This document shows, one piece after another, positions 31,281 to 44,796 of a DNA stretch of 64,000 nt (positions within the stretch are counted from its first letter, which is position 1; each line of letters starts with the position of its first letter). Source of the DNA: Nannobrachium achirus (lineage: Eukaryota > Chordata > Actinopteri > Myctophiformes > Myctophidae); contig OY997655.1 in NCBI GenBank assembly GCA_963921795.1, positions 8,397,322-8,461,321 of the forward strand, given 5' to 3'. A program made the position numbers and the translations under genes. The notes under the pieces were generated by a model, which searched no databases, had not been told where the DNA came from, and was given only the letters and a program-made list of their open reading frames with translations.

Positions 31281-31639
31281 TAAAGTAGTATAGCCTACTG
31301 TAGTTGCTTCTTTTGGGCTTATTTCTTTGGCAAAATCTGGCAACAGACAATTCCATGTCACTTCCTTACTTGGGAGGAAGTGTAAAGATGTTTATGAAGT
31401 AGCACACAAAGAAAAATGCTCCAGCGCCCTCTGTAAAAGGAAAATGGCAGCCTCCATAGAATGGCCAGGAATATGGTGAATAGTACATTGTGAATTAACC
31501 ACTTAAACCCTACTTCAAAAGCTACAAGCTCACAGTGTGTCACATTGAGATGGGTTGTGAACTTTAGATCTGCTTTTTTCACTACTTTTGAAAAGGGAAA
31601 TATGCTAAATTTCAAAACAGCAATGCAGTGTTATTAAAA

Positions 31640-31885
31640 ACACAATGTGCTTTGTATTTGGTACTTTTTACTACAGTACTTATATGTATTTTTTTAAAGC
31701 ATGTAACTACTATTTTAAGTAGTTTGTTTAAAACAAGTAGGCCTACTCCACTACTTTAACTCAAGTACAAGTTTAAAGTTTGAATGAGTAACTTTCACTT
31801 GTAGTTGCGTAATATTTGACCATGAGTACAGTATTTAGTAGGCCTACTTTGACTCAACTACTGGGGTTTAGAGTACTGTGCCCAC
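31640..31885. repeat. Degraded AAGTAC-rich repeat
   Basis: Many AAGTAGT, AAGTACA, ACTTTAACTCAAGTAC stretches resembling the hAT family with GGTGGAAAAAGTAC ends, whose copy is at 35843-36060. Confidence 0.4.
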
Positions 31886-31942
31886 CAGACCACCATTGGT
31901 TTTATTTAAAGTCACTGATTGAAATATCTCAGATTCTAGTGT

Positions 31943-32474
31943 GTTAAAGTTGTACCATGTAACTTTTTTTATAAAACAAATCTTAAAATTGTCCTAACTG
32001 TTAAATCGCTAAAGTTTTAGAACACCCACTCCGTTATTTTCAGCTTCTGAAGCCTTCTCTTTATATGTTTTCTTCTTAGCAGTGACAGGGGCGGGATTTC
32101 GCGCCAAAATGACGTAATCTGCATCATCTGTATACGTTGTGTATACGTTGCCCAATCACATCGCCGATCATGCACACATGGTACACTACCGGCCAATCAC
32201 AGCTTATCTGCTCTGGTCTCCAGGAAGCGCCTCCGCTTGGCTACAGTGTTTACCATGGTGAAGGATTTTAACCTCTTAATCCACAAATCCTGGCCAGAAA
32301 ATTACGTTCTACCATGCGTTCTACCCCTCCACGGATTACTATCGGTCGCGGTGGTTTGCTGGCGCCGCTCCGGTGGTCCGCGGCGGTGGTCCGCGACGAC
32401 TCTGGCCGAAAAACGGCCGAAAAAAGCAATACCGCTACTGACCACTAGTTGAGCAACTTACACAGTATAGCTTT
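31943..32474. mobile_element. Inverted-repeat element with GC-rich interior
   Basis: AAAGTTGTACCATGTAACTT at the left and GCAACTTACACAGTATAGCTT at the right are imperfect inverted repeats. Interior 32090-32430 is CpG-rich, no exon recognised. Confidence 0.5.
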
Positions 32475-32723
32475 AATATAGAGGTAATGTGTCAATCAAA
32501 AAAAAGAAAAAGACAAAAGTGTAGCCTACTACTATTATTTAATGTTATCAGTAATTATCTACCTTTGACCAATCATTGTATAGAAAACCAAGAAAAGGTG
32601 ATTATTATTCTCAGGTATAATTATTATTATGACATGCAAGCGAGGCAGATTTGATTTTATACACTTTATATTGTTTTAATATGCTTCAATATAGAACAGA
32701 CACGATTATTACTTACATCACAG

Positions 32724-32975
32724 GTCTTCAACTTTTTTCAGCCCAAGAAGAACCCCTCAGCTGAGAGAGAGAGATGAAGCAGGATGAAGCAGGGGACCCC
32801 TTAGCTGAGAGAGAGAGATGAAGCAGGGACCCCTTAGCTGAGAGAGAGAGAGATGAAGCAGGGACCCCTTAGCTGAGAGAGAGAGAGAGATGGAGCAGGG
32901 ACCCCTTAGCTGAGAGAGAGATGAAGCAGGGACCCCTTAGCTGAGAGAGAGATGAAGCATGGGGACCCAGATGAA
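32724..32975. repeat. GAGA-rich tandem array inside a family C fragment
   Basis: TGAGAGAGAGAGATGAAGCA plus GGGACCCCTTAGC repeats about six times with variable GA length. The unit is the family C sequence with amplified copies. Confidence 0.85.
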
Positions 32976-32984
32976 ACCTTTTCA

Positions 32985-33222
32985 TACCGTCGTGGTCGGG
33001 TGAAAACCTTGTATGTCCAAAACCGTTAGTTTTTTTAACTAGTGAAAACAACTGATCTACAAGCACACCGCGAGGCGTTGTGGGCTTGTTGTAGATCTGC
33101 TGTCTTCACTACTTTTGTGCGACCGCCTTGTATGATGAAGCAGGGCTTTACTTTGCAAAAGAACGTTCAAATTTGAAACTTGGAGATACCACACGGTTTC
33201 CACACGACAACGACAATATATT
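32985..33222. mobile_element. Family D element with hairpin
   Basis: ACCGTCGTGGTCGGGTGAAA and TTTCCACACGACAACGAC ends; hairpin at 33041-33111 in the ACAAGCACACCGC variant. Confidence 0.65.
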
Positions 33223-33609
33223 TCTTAGATATCTTCCTAGACTTGTTTGACAGACACTGAGTGACTGTCATCAGTGTTGTTGGATTGGTGTTTTCACTTT
33301 CAGATATATAACCTTTTAAACCGTGTGCACAGCGACAAGAACTTCTGGGAACTCAGAATAACAATTTATTGGAAGCATCTCTGCAGTATCACAGAAGCCA
33401 ATAACATTCAATACATTCCATAGTATATTACACAATGACATCCAGTAACATTCCATAGTAATTACACCACACCACACAGATAACCTCAGAGTTACACTGA
33501 CACGGTTAACACAACAAACACATTTCACAGTGTAGATTGGGGTCCTCTGAAGTGATTTAAAATAGATACATTTAAAATAAGAATCAAATAAAGGGTCCAT
33601 AGCCTAAAA

Positions 33610-34040
33610 CAGGGGTCTTCAACAGGGGGTCCGGGACCCCTAGGGGGTCCTCAGAGTTACTACAGGGGGTCCTCCAAATCTTTGTGATAGGAACTAGTTT
33701 TTTTCCCCCCTTTCTTATTTTAACCACTTGAATCCTAGCGTCCATATTCTGAGAACTTTAGCCAAAAATAGCAGATCTACAAGCTCACAACTTGAGCTTG
33801 TAGATTGGCTATTTTCGGCAAAGAGCTTTGGATGGGGAAAAGAGCAGACTAAGTACGGTGAAAGGTCAAGTGTATTAAGTATTGATCGTTCAAGTGGTTA
33901 AATATCTGAAAACACACATTGACATGAATCCAAAATACACTGTTGATCGTGCTGTCAAACAATGAAACTATATCTATGAACATAGTTTCATCTCTCTCTC
34001 AACTAAGGGGTCCTTGGCCTGAAAACGTTGAAGACCCCTG
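33610..34040. mobile_element. Family C hAT element, perfect duplication
   Basis: Ends CAGGGGTCTTCAACAGGGGG and GTTGAAGACCCCTG; GCCTAAAA at 33602-33609 and 34041-34048. Hairpin at 33765-33822 (GCCAAAAATAGCAGATCTAC / GTAGATTGGCTATTTTCGGC). Confidence 0.92.
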
Positions 34041-34232
34041 GCCTAAAAGCATATATCAAGATGGGGGTCCTTGAAATGTAATGCTGGATGTCGTGATTTC
34101 CCCCCTGAGAATAGAGATGCTAGTGTTCAAGTGGTTAGTGTAAAAGTAAAAGTAAAAGTTAAAAAAAAAGTAAAAGTCCCCATCACACAAAGTAGTGATG
34201 GGGACTGCAGTATCTCTGAGGACCCCCTAGGG

Positions 34233-34663
34233 CAGGGGTTTTCAAAGTGGGTGACGGGGCACCCTGGGGTGCCGTCACTGCCGTGATGCCAGTCCAGGGG
34301 TGCCACGAGATAATTTGATAATATTTGGAATTCATCAATATCGCTACATCAATATCACTGCTTAGTAAAACAGACCTGATTTGCACTGCACTTGATGAGT
34401 TCTTTTTCTGTCTACGACAACTCTCTTCACCAAAAATAGCCGATCTACAAGCTCACAACGTGTCACAACGCGAACCTTCCTCCCAGAATAGTTCAAGTGG
34501 TTAAACGTCAAGTATAAAGTTATTTTCAGTCAGTTCTGATGGAAACGGAGATTTCTCCGATAGGATGTAAGGTTTTAAAAATAAACAATATAATTCAGGG
34601 GTGCCTTGGATGAAAAGGTTATTTACAGGGGTGCCCTGTGTCAAGAAAGTTTGAAAAACCCTG
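34233..34663. mobile_element. hAT element nested in a family C remnant
   Basis: CAGGGGTTTTCAAAGTGGG to AAAGTTTGAAAAACCCTG; CCCTAGGG/CCCAAGGG flanks. Outer family C bases lie at 34217-34232 and 34672-34700. Half hairpin at 34433-34472. Confidence 0.8.
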
Positions 34664-34901
34664 CCCAAGGGGCCCCGGCCGGACCCCCTGTTGAAGGGCT
34701 CTGCTGTGGTGAGAATGAGATGCAGTATTTTGTATTGTGTCTTCTTTGCATTGTTCTGTTGTTGTGTAATATATGAGGCGCTGTTTCCTCTGTATCTTTC
34801 ATGTGCTGTTGTACTGTACATGGTGCTGATCATGTGCTACTGTTGGACACAACCTGACACTGTGCTGGCTGGAACAGTGCTTTTATTAGGCAGAAGATTA
34901 A

Positions 34902-35304
34902 AGGGATATTCCACTTAAAAAAAAATGTTATCATCTAATTAGGCTTTTGTGAACACCCTGTACAGATTAAAACTTCAAAAAAACACAAAAAAACACCTTT
35001 TTTTCTGGTGACTCATACTAGACCTCCTATGAGCTGGCAGTCGTGTTTTTTCGATAACGTTTTTCATTTATTTTTAATATTATAACACAAATAAATGAAT
35101 GTTTTTGATGGATCTATCATGGTTAAAATTTGTAGTTTGTATAGGCATGGGCCTTGGATGGGGAGGGTCTTATAAAATCAATATCAAATATCTAATAATA
35201 CTGAATCAAGCAAATTAAAATCCGTCTAGGGTGTTCACAAAAGACTGATTAGACGATAAAATGACCAAATGTTTTTTTTTTTTTTTTTAAAGTGGAATAT
35301 CCCT
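34902..35304. mobile_element. TTAA-target MITE
   Basis: AGGGATATTCCACTT and AAGTGGAATATCCCT between TTAA sites (34898-34901, 35305-35308). Same family as 41426-42060. Confidence 0.88.
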
Positions 35305-35312
35305 TTAACTGC

Positions 35313-37290
35313 CTATAACTATTTTTTTTTTATTGTAGATTTTATTGTGATTTTCTTTTAACCATGTGCACTTGTATGATTAATGCTCTTTTTTACACTT
35401 GTAAACCTGTTTTGTGACAATAAATATATTGAGGTTGAAACATGTTTTTTTTTTTTCAGCAACACTTTTCCATTCCGTTGAGACTGTTAATATGGTCTTT
35501 CCATATGCTATGTATTTGAGATTTTGCACGTCTTAGACGCTGAAATGGATGCTTGTATATCTGCTATTATCGAAAAGCGCTGCCTAATGGGGGTCCTTGA
35601 CTCATGGGAATGTTTGAGAAGCACTAATAGAAGCATTTAAATCAGTCAGGACGTCCAGGCCAATGTCAGAGTGACTTCATTCTGACAGAGATAGAAACAT
35701 TATTTACATCAGCTCATGGGAGCAGCTTAGATAGAAACATATTTACATCAGCTCATGGGAGCAGCTAGGCCCAGATTAAACACTCCATGCTGTTCAAGTA
35801 CTTCTCATCAGAGAGTATAGAGTAGCTATAGAGCTGTCAGCGGTGGAAAAAGTACGCAAATGTTTCACTTAAGTAAAAGTATCAATACTGTAGAAGTACT
35901 CTGTTAGGGTTCCGGTCACGCCGGAATAATATTCTACCTATGAAGAGAGCGGATTTTGCCAATGCATTTCAATGAGAATGGAGCAGATTTTTAGAAGTAA
36001 CCTCAAAATTGTACTTTAGTACAATACTTGAGTAAATGCCTAGGTTACTTTACACCACTGGTTACTGTATACAAATGGTGGATGGGGCAAGTAGTTATGA
36101 TAAGAGCATATACATTAGTAGCTATAGCTATTGTATACAATGATGGCCATGGGCTAAGTAGTTCTCATCAGAGCAGAGTAGGCCTATTTACCGTAGCTAC
36201 AACCATAAGACGGTTCTCAACATTTTCAGGCTGCGACCACTCAAAAGAATTTGAACCGGGGACCCCCCACCCTGTCTTACATAAGCACTTGGAATTGCAG
36301 GAGTTGACTGTCACTGCACCTTTGGCCTGGCCTCAGGGCTTGTGGTGTCCATATAGTTCTCCCCAGAGCCGTATGGTTCTCCCTGTATCGTATGTGTGCT
36401 TCTTCCCACAGAGCCGATGGGTGTCGGCCCATGGAGCCTGATGATTAGGTGCATTGGCAACCTCTTATCTCTTACTTTGACAGTCTACAAAATATCCCTT
36501 TGGAATAGTGATAAATATTGGTGACTGTCAGTCCACTTGAGCCAAGGGTGTGAACTACAAATTATTACCTTTTTGGATCTCAACACACAAAGTGCCACTC
36601 GAGGTTGAGTTAACATGCTGGTTTCTTTCTTTCTTCTTTCTTTTTTCCCTTCTTTTCTCTTTTTCTCTCTTTTCTTAGCTTCTATGGGTGGGGGGTAGGG
36701 GTAGAGAGGAGCTGGGGGTAAACGGGAAGGGACGTAAAAAAAAAAAAAGAAAAACCACAAAGCACCAACCTTGACATTTTAAGAGCTTTTGTAATGAAGA
36801 ACGTAAGAAAATGTACCTACTTATTTGAATTTTGCTTTCTTGCCGGAATGTACTTAGGCTACCTACTTGCTTGATGTAATTTACCATTCAGATGTTGAGG
36901 CATGCTGTAACTATGACGTATGCAATTTGTTAACTGTGTGAATAATTTGTGGAATAAAAAAAAAAAAAAAAAAAAGATATAAAGAGATTAGGTGCATTGG
37001 GAGCACCTGGCCAGTGCTCCCTGGTCCACTATAAAAGACTGGGTGGAAAGCCAGTCTCTCTCTCCCTCTCCAGACGACAGCACCTTTTGTTTGAGTTCTC
37101 ACACTTTACAACACCCCACACTACACTTACCACACATCCATGCATTGCTGACACTACTGATGACTGACTTACACACTTCATACCCTTGTAAATATTATTC
37201 ATCTCTTATGTTAATAAATTATTGTTATATTTTATACCACTACCGTGTGTCCTCCTCAATTTGTCATTGCCTACGGGCCAGGTCGTGACA
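35313..37290. other. Intergenic stretch, mixed repeats
   Basis: 35550-35572 half hairpin; 35690-35765 a tandem ATAGAAACATATTTACATCAG duplication; 35843-36060 a hAT-like element (CAGCGGTGGAAAAAGTAC ... TTACTTTACACCACTG); 36600-36680 pyrimidine-rich. No exon recognised. Confidence 0.5.
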
Positions 37291-37298
37291 TGACTTAA

Positions 37299-37614
37299 AG
37301 GAGTAGTTCACCCCCAAATGACTTTTTTTCCTATTGATTACTCACGCCATGGAGACTTGATTTCAATAATATTTTTTTGTATTTGTCACACTCCTATGAC
37401 AAAAAAAAATGATTATTGTAAATGTACCCCCATTGATTCCGGATGGGGACCCGAATGCACTTGGGTCCCCATCCGTAATCAATGAAGGTACATTTATTGT
37501 AATCAAATTACTGTCTAAGGAATGCGACAAAATACTAAAAATATTATTGAACCCAAGTCTCCATGGTGTGAGTAATCAATAGAAAGAAAGTTATTTTGGG
37601 GGTGAACTACTCCT
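37299..37614. mobile_element. TTAA-target MITE
   Basis: AGGAGTAGTTCACCCCCAAA and GGGGGTGAACTACTCCT, TTAA at 37295-37298 and 37615-37618; strongly self-complementary, centre near 37455. Confidence 0.9.
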
Positions 37615-39023
37615 TTAAAGAGGTGCCATAGTTTTGTAATTTTTTCTGTTTTGTATGTGTCTAGATGGAGTTAACATTACTCTAATAGACCCCAGGTGTG
37701 GTTTATAATATGCAAATATGTCTTCCCTGATGTGTATTTTTGGTTTCTTCCTCAGTCAAAAGGCCCAATCAGTACACTTTTCTTTTGAAAGAAGTCTTCC
37801 TGCTAGTAGGCTATAATCATAATAGCTGATGATCATGTTTTAGAGGAGAAAACATCACGTCTTTCATTTTGTCATTGTCACTCCAGTTCCCACTTCCCAC
37901 TGATGATATAATAAAATCTACTAGCTTGTATATCGTCTATTTTCATTATTTGACCTCCTTCTTATAAGAATTGAGAATATGGACAATGTTTGACCAGTTT
38001 TTATAATGTAGTTTGTTGATTACTTCTGATGCAGTAGCCTAATGGTCTTTTTTTCCTTTTTTTTGTATTAAAAAAGGCTCAAAGGTCCTTAAGTGGTCAC
38101 TGTACTGTCATCTGGGGGTCCTGACTAAGGCTGGGCGATATTAGGAAAACCTTTGATATTCGATAACGTTTTTGAATACCTTGACATCGATATTACTCAC
38201 GCTATTAGTAATAAAAATCAAACCTCGGTTTGAAGTGAATGAATAGTTTTATTTTCGGTGCCATTAAATCCTTACAAATACAAAACATCACTTTGCACAC
38301 ATTTTGAGGGCTCCGAAAAAAGGCGTAGGGCTGAAGCCGAAGCTTGTTGTGCCTACCCTTTCAAGGACAAAAACAACACAAAACAAACAAAGAAACAAAA
38401 CAAACAAACAAAAAAACAAACAAAACCAATAACAATAACAAAAACAAAACATGAAACAGTCACCAAAATGTAACTTCTCATTATACATTAGATAATTGAT
38501 AGAATCAATGACAATTTACAATATTGTCCTATACATGTTAAGTACATCATTTTTAAACATTTTCTTAAATTGTATAATCGAAGTGCATAGTTTTAGTTTT
38601 TTATCCAGGCTATTCCATAAATCAACCCCTATTACAGATAAACATCTTCCTTGCGTGTTGGTCCTTGCCCCCTTACCCTCCATCACACATGTCCCCCTCA
38701 GGTTGTACTGGGTCTCTCTCTTTTTAAACATTTCCTGGATACATGGTGGTAGTGTTTTATTGTATACCTTGTACATAAATACTGCAGTCTTTAGGTTAAC
38801 TAAATCTTCAAATTTTAATGCATTTTTACAGATAAAGAGTGGATTTGAAGCTGCAAGATATTCTGCTTTGTTTAGAATTCTTATGGCCTTTTTTTGCAGC
38901 ATGAATATAGGTTTTATGATTGTTTTGTATGTGTTCCCCCACACCTCCACACAATAAGTTAGGTATGGAAGTATGAGGGAACAATACAGTATATGCAACA
39001 AATTAATATTAACAAGGTCTTTT

Positions 39024-39137
39024 ATTAGTGGCCAAGGCCACGAAGTGGCAAATGGCCACTCATTGATATTGGACTTCATCATTAGTGGCCAAGGCCACGA
39101 AGTGGCAAATGGCCACTCATTGATATTGGACTTCATC
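39024..39137 (+). repeat. 57-bp tandem duplication
   Basis: ATTAGTGGCCAAGGCCACGA starts at 39024 and 39081; the two units are identical. Confidence 0.95.
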
Positions 39138-40748
39138 ATTACTATTATTATTATTATTCTTCCGCCACTTTTTCTCTAGCGGCTAGACCGTGCAGTCGCT
39201 TTTTACGAAACTCGGCAGTATGGCAGAGGACCATGCCAAACGGCTAAAACGCGAAGCCCGCAACAATCGGCCAAAGGGTGGCGCTGTAGGAAGCCTTTGA
39301 AAAATGCCAACTTTGAACAGGTAAAGCTCATGCCCTGTTTCAGGTACAGCAATGAAACCTGTATACACTTATGCGTCTCCTCATGCCGAACAACTTTTAC
39401 ACTCTGACTTTTGACCTCTGACCTTTACTTCTCCCACAATTTTGAATTATATGAAAAACAGTAAAAATGTATCTCCTCCTGGGATTTTCGCGTAACGTGC
39501 GCAAAACTTTTTTTTACATGAACTGTGGACCAATACGGTCTGAAAAGTTAGCCGGATTTTCTTTAAAGCGAAACATTATTTTTTAATAATTCACTCAATG
39601 TTGCAGTTTTATGCAAATTATTCTTCTGCCTCTAAATCATACATGCAAAGTGACACGTTCATGGCATTTGGCAAATATGTCGAGGGTTAGTCCAAATATC
39701 ACTGAAAGCAATCTTACTCCAATTGGCCAAAGGGGGGCGCTATACGAAGCGTTTGAAAACTCAAACTTTAAAGGGGCATAAGTCATGCCTCGTTTCGTTT
39801 GAAGACATGCAACTTGCTTACACGCGTGCCTTGACTCAAGCTGAAGACATCTGTGTCTTTGTTAAGTAAGCTCCGCCCTTAGATTTTCCGCCTTTTGGAG
39901 CAGTTCGTAAAACACTTAAACCCGCTTTTATTCCGGAACTTTCGCGTCACGTGCACGGAACTTTTTTTACATGAACTTTGGACCAATATCTAAAGATCTG
40001 TCAGATCGGATTTTTAAAAAATTGATACATGCTTTTTTAATAATTCAATCAACATTGCAAGTTTTATGCAAATTATTCTTCTGCCTCTAAAACATACATG
40101 CAAAGTAAAATTTTCATGATGAACTACTGTAGAGGGTAAGTCCAAATATCACTGAAACCAAAAAGAATCATATTTGAACTGGGGACCCCCCACCCTGACG
40201 TGAGTAGGGTTTTCCCATGATCTGGGCCTTAGGCTAGATGCAGAATAGAGCTGGGACGTTCGCGAACGAATCAAATCTTTTGAACGGCTCTTTGAAGTGA
40301 ACGTTGGGATCCGGTTCGCGCAGTAGAGAGCCGTTCATTTGGGGGGGAGACCCCCTCCCCCCAATTCAACATCTCCTTGCTACTCCACTGAGTACTGACT
40401 GAGTACAGTGAGTGAGTGAGAGAGAGAGAGCAAGTGGAGGAGCGAGTTCATTGTTGCCTGCTTGTTTTTTTTTGGTGTATTATGAATAACAAAAGTCAAG
40501 GTAGCTTAATTTACACACACATTTTATGAAAAGGGTAAATACTAAATTGTGATCTCAACTGTCAGCAGAGGAATGTGGTGCCACCTTGTGGATTCATGTT
40601 TAAACAAATTCTTTTTAAAAATATATAAATATACAAGGAGCCAAATGAGCCAGTCTTTTGAACGGCTCTTTTTAGTTAGCCAGATCGATGGTACTGTCTC
40701 ACTTCAAAGAGCCATAAATCCCACTTCTAATGCAGAATGGTTAGGCAC

Positions 40749-40750
<2 letters not shown>

Positions 40751-40842
<92 letters not shown>
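40751..40842 (+). repeat. TG microsatellite passing into GTGC
   Basis: About 29 GT units, then eight or so GTGC units. Confidence 0.97.
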
Positions 40843-41425
40843 ATGTGAACTGAATCTAACTGATGGCTTAGTTTGGTTTTCAGAAAAACTACATTTCCCA
40901 GAATGCAGCAGCTAAGATGGCTGCTTGTTGCAATCAGTTTGATTTGTCAGCACCTGGCCGCAACACAGCTTCTCCGAGTCAGGCAATCCAAATGTTTTTG
41001 CTCTTAACCACCGAGCTCTGCTTCACTGTGTAGCTGGCTCTCGAAGGGACTCTTCCATCGAGCAGTAAGCAAAACTCCACTATGTTCTCCTCTGTCGCAC
41101 ATTTGCTCTGTATTTTGCCACATTGCTAATGGTGGTTCTATCTGTTCCCATTGTAGGCAAATTAGGAGCTGCATCTGAGTCTTGGAAGAGAAATGGCATG
41201 TGTTAATGGAAGCAACGGCATACTGTGAAACATATGTTTCGAATGTAACCCCTGTTTGTTAAGTTCTGGAAAGAAGCATATTTTGAGTTAAAAGCCCCGG
41301 TTTTGGGAAGAACTTTATTTCATGTTTTAGGGGAACGCCCCATTGAATAAAACAACGCTTATTGCGTTTTCACCTTGAGAACTGTTTCCGTGTGCTGGTT
41401 TGGGTTCAGACTTCACAATACTTAA

Positions 41426-42060
41426 AGGGATATTCCACTTTCAAAAAACTTTTTGTCATTGTATGGTCTAATCAGGCTTGTATGAACACCCTGAACAGTT
41501 TTTAATTTTCTTCATTCAGTATTTAGATATTTGATGTAAATGTTTTCTGGCCCAACACGCCCAGGCCCTCTCCCCACACACACTCATTGTAACTTCAAAC
41601 TCCATTTAAACCATGATAGATTATTTAAAAACACCCATTATTTTTTCTGGTGACTCATAATACCCTCCTAATACGTGAGCAGGCCGTGTTTTTTCCATAA
41701 CGTTTTTCATGTATTTTTAATAATTCTTTGGGAAAATGGAAAAAACTAAATACAATAACAATATATAAAAAAATAATGAAAACTGTTATGGAAAAAACAC
41801 GGCCTGCTCACGTATTAGGAGGGTATTATGAGTCACCAGAAAAAATAATGGGTGTTTTTAATGAATCTATCATGGTTAAAATGGAGTTTGAAGTTACAAT
41901 GAGTGTGTGTGGGGAGAGGGACTGGGCGTGTCGGGCCAGAAAACATTTTCATCAAATATCTAAATACTGAATGAAGAAAATTAAAAACTGTTCAGGGTGT
42001 TCACACAAGCCTGATTAGACCATACAATGACAAAAAGTTTTTTGAAAGTGGAATATCCCT
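41426..42060. mobile_element. TTAA-target MITE, nearly complete palindrome
   Basis: AGGGATATTCCACTTTC and GAAAGTGGAATATCCCT between TTAA sites (41422-41425, 42061-42064). Arms of about 300 bp pair almost throughout (GTGAGCAGGCCGTGTTTTTT with its complement), centre near 41735. Confidence 0.93.
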
Positions 42061-43451
42061 TTAATGTTTAAAAACTTTATTTGAAGACGTTTACGACTTG
42101 AATTATTTGAAAACATTGTGATTTAAAAGACATGCCTGAAAATGGCTAGGTTGTTAACCCTCTGTTTTGAAGGTTTACAACCTGATGACCAACTCTTCAA
42201 CAAAGACAACTAATGAAAAAGTTGGAAAATAAAGATATTGAGTTAAAACCTTGAGGAGTTCTTTGGAACTATTTTATGTCTGTTGCATATAGTCTTTTGC
42301 ATACATGTTGTGTAGAGGTCAATTTGTGCTTTTACCAATAACTATGCCGATTAGTGTAAAATCGGAAGAGTCTCTGTCATTTATGGCGCCACCAGAAGGC
42401 CGAAAACGCATTCTTCAATATTACTCCTTCAGATTTTATCCGATAATCACACAAATGGGCACACAGTATCTCTACAGTGATGTAATCATGACGGATTTGT
42501 CCAATATCATATTCTATCTAATTGGCTAACATTGAATTCCAAGGTTTGCAGGATTGCTCCTTTTTGAACAAAATGTCTCAAACGCAGCCTGCTATTTGTG
42601 TGAGATTCTGCACGCACATTCCCACTAGGCCAAGGAACAGATGCCACCCTTCTCACATTGGCCTGTTATAGCGCCACCAGCGGGTCAATTTTAGCAAAAC
42701 CCATTTTTGGAACAAAATGCCTCAAATCCCGCATGCAGCGTCCGATTGCCGTGAAAGGCCAAAGAACACGTGGTACCCTTTTGACTTTGGCCTATTATAG
42801 TCACCACTAGGCCAAAAAAAAAACACCTGACCTGCTGGAGACCTGTTCGGAAGAACACTACTTCTAGTTTTTCTTTGATTTCTTCTTTGCTTTCCCTTGA
42901 TGCTTTTTTGCTTTCCTACTTTTTCTACCTTGGCCACTTTATCGCTGCTTGCAGCTATATTTTTATATAATATAGCAATTGTCATTGAGATTTTTGATTG
43001 TACATTCACTACGTGTGCTTTCCAGTTTAATTTACTATCTATAGTGACACCCAAGAATTTATTTTCATAAACTCGTTCTATTTCCATTTCGTTTATCGTT
43101 AATTTTACTGCATTATTTATTTTTTTATTGCTAAAAATCATATATTTTGTTTTACTTAAATTTAGTGATAACTTGTTTACATCAAACCACTGCTTCAGGG
43201 TTTCTAACTCCCCTTTCACTGTGTTCATAAGCTGGTCCAGGTCTTCTCCTGAGGAGTATAAACTAGTATCATCTGCAAATAGGACGCACTTGAGCGATGT
43301 CAATGCTGTACATATATCATTTATATATATAATAAATAATTTGGGGCCCAGTACAGAACCTTGGGGGACTCCATGTGTAATATTGTGGGTATCTGAATTG
43401 ACATTATTTATTTGAACATATTGCTGCCTTTTATGTAAATAACTTTTAAGC

Positions 43452-43570
43452 CACTCTTTGGCAACCCCTCTTATGCCGTACTTTTCCATTTTCTGAAGTA
43501 GTAGATCATGGATTACTACTTCAGAAAATGGAAAAGTACGGCATAAGAGGGGTTGCCAAAGAGTGGCTTA
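43452..43570. repeat. Inverted duplication of LINE coding sequence
   Basis: AGCCACTCTTTGGCAACCCC and GGGGTTGCCAAAGAGTGGCT are the outer ends of arms of about 53 bp around a 14-base loop. It is the LINE's own sequence copied in reverse. Confidence 0.92.
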
Positions 43571-44090
43571 ACCCTCTAAGGCCCGCATTAAGAAATACTT
43601 GAAATAAAAAATTGAAAAAAATCAGATGGTGTTGTAGGAGTCCTATTAAGAGGAAAATGTAATGTTTTTTTCAAAAAAATGTTTTTGTAAGATTTTATAG
43701 CCATAAATCAAAAATCATAAATCATGCTCTAATTTACATATGGGGGATATTTTTCACAATAATAACATATGTACATGTTTTAGACATTCTAATGATCACC
43801 AAAAAAAATAGTACAGGCATTTTACTTATGTTTTTGTGAGGTATAGCTTCCATGAAAAAGTGAGATGTTGTTTGTCAAAACTCTGGAATTTCAGCGGGTG
43901 TGGCGGGTGTGAATGTCAGCCCCTGTGGGGGGTATTTATATGCAAATATTTTGGCCAATGGCATTGTAATACTAAACAATAGAATCCAATGGTGGTGTTT
44001 AGGTGGTAGGGGGAGCTAAAATAAAATGATTTAAACCTTTTTTTGGATAAAATACAAACGTTGTAATATTACAACCGTGGGCCTTAGAGG
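43571..44090. mobile_element. TTAA-target MITE within the LINE
   Basis: CCCTCTAAGGCCCGC and GTGGGCCTTAGAGGG between TTAA tetranucleotides; A/T-rich interior. Typical of piggyBac-like MITEs. Confidence 0.85.
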
Positions 44091-44796
44091 GTTAAAAGAG
44101 GTGGTAGAGGCCATCTCAAAGGGTGTTGACCTCTACCACCTCCATCACTGCCATTGAAGTGGACCTACCTGATCTAAACCCATACTGGTGGTCACTTAGT
44201 AATTGGTGTTTATCTATAAAACTATCAAGTCTTGTGACAAATAGTTTCTCAAGTATTTTGGAAAATTGGGAAAGCAGAGATATAGGTCTATAATTAGTAA
44301 ATTGATGCTTATCACCAGCTTTATGTATGGGAATAATCTTAGCAGTTTTCATTTCTTTGGGGAAAATGCCTGTCAAAAATGATAAATTACAAATATGTGT
44401 AAATGGTGCTACTATGGTGTCTATTATACTTTTGATCATTGACATATCCATGCCTGAACTGTCTGTGGACTTTTTATTTTTTAAATTTTTAACAATACTA
44501 ATTATCTCATTTTCGCTCACACTTTTTATGAAGATGGAATGTGGGTTATTTTCAACAGTTATGTCCTTTAAGCCCTGCTTGTTTACAGGTTCAATTATCT
44601 GGTTTGCCAGGCTTGGTCCTACATTAACAAAGAAGTTATTGAATTCATTAGCAATTTCTTTTGTTGTGTTAATAGTTTTATTATCTTTATTAAAGTAGGT
44701 TGGGAGATCACCTTTAGGTGCTCCTTTTTTTTATTAATTTGTTTAATATTTTCCATGTGGATTGGGTGTTACCTTTATGCTGTTCAAGTTGTGTAT

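Larger units (their letters stand above)
39024..42958. mobile_element. Composite insertion splitting the LINE C-terminus
   Basis: It separates LINE coding at 39020 from coding at 42965. It begins with the tandem duplication and ATTATTATTATTCTTCCGCC, has GGTGGCGCT and GGCGCCACC motifs (39270, 39735, 42385, 42670), and ends GCTGCAAGCAGCGATAAAG on the minus strand. A microsatellite and a TTAA MITE are nested in it. Confidence 0.5.
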
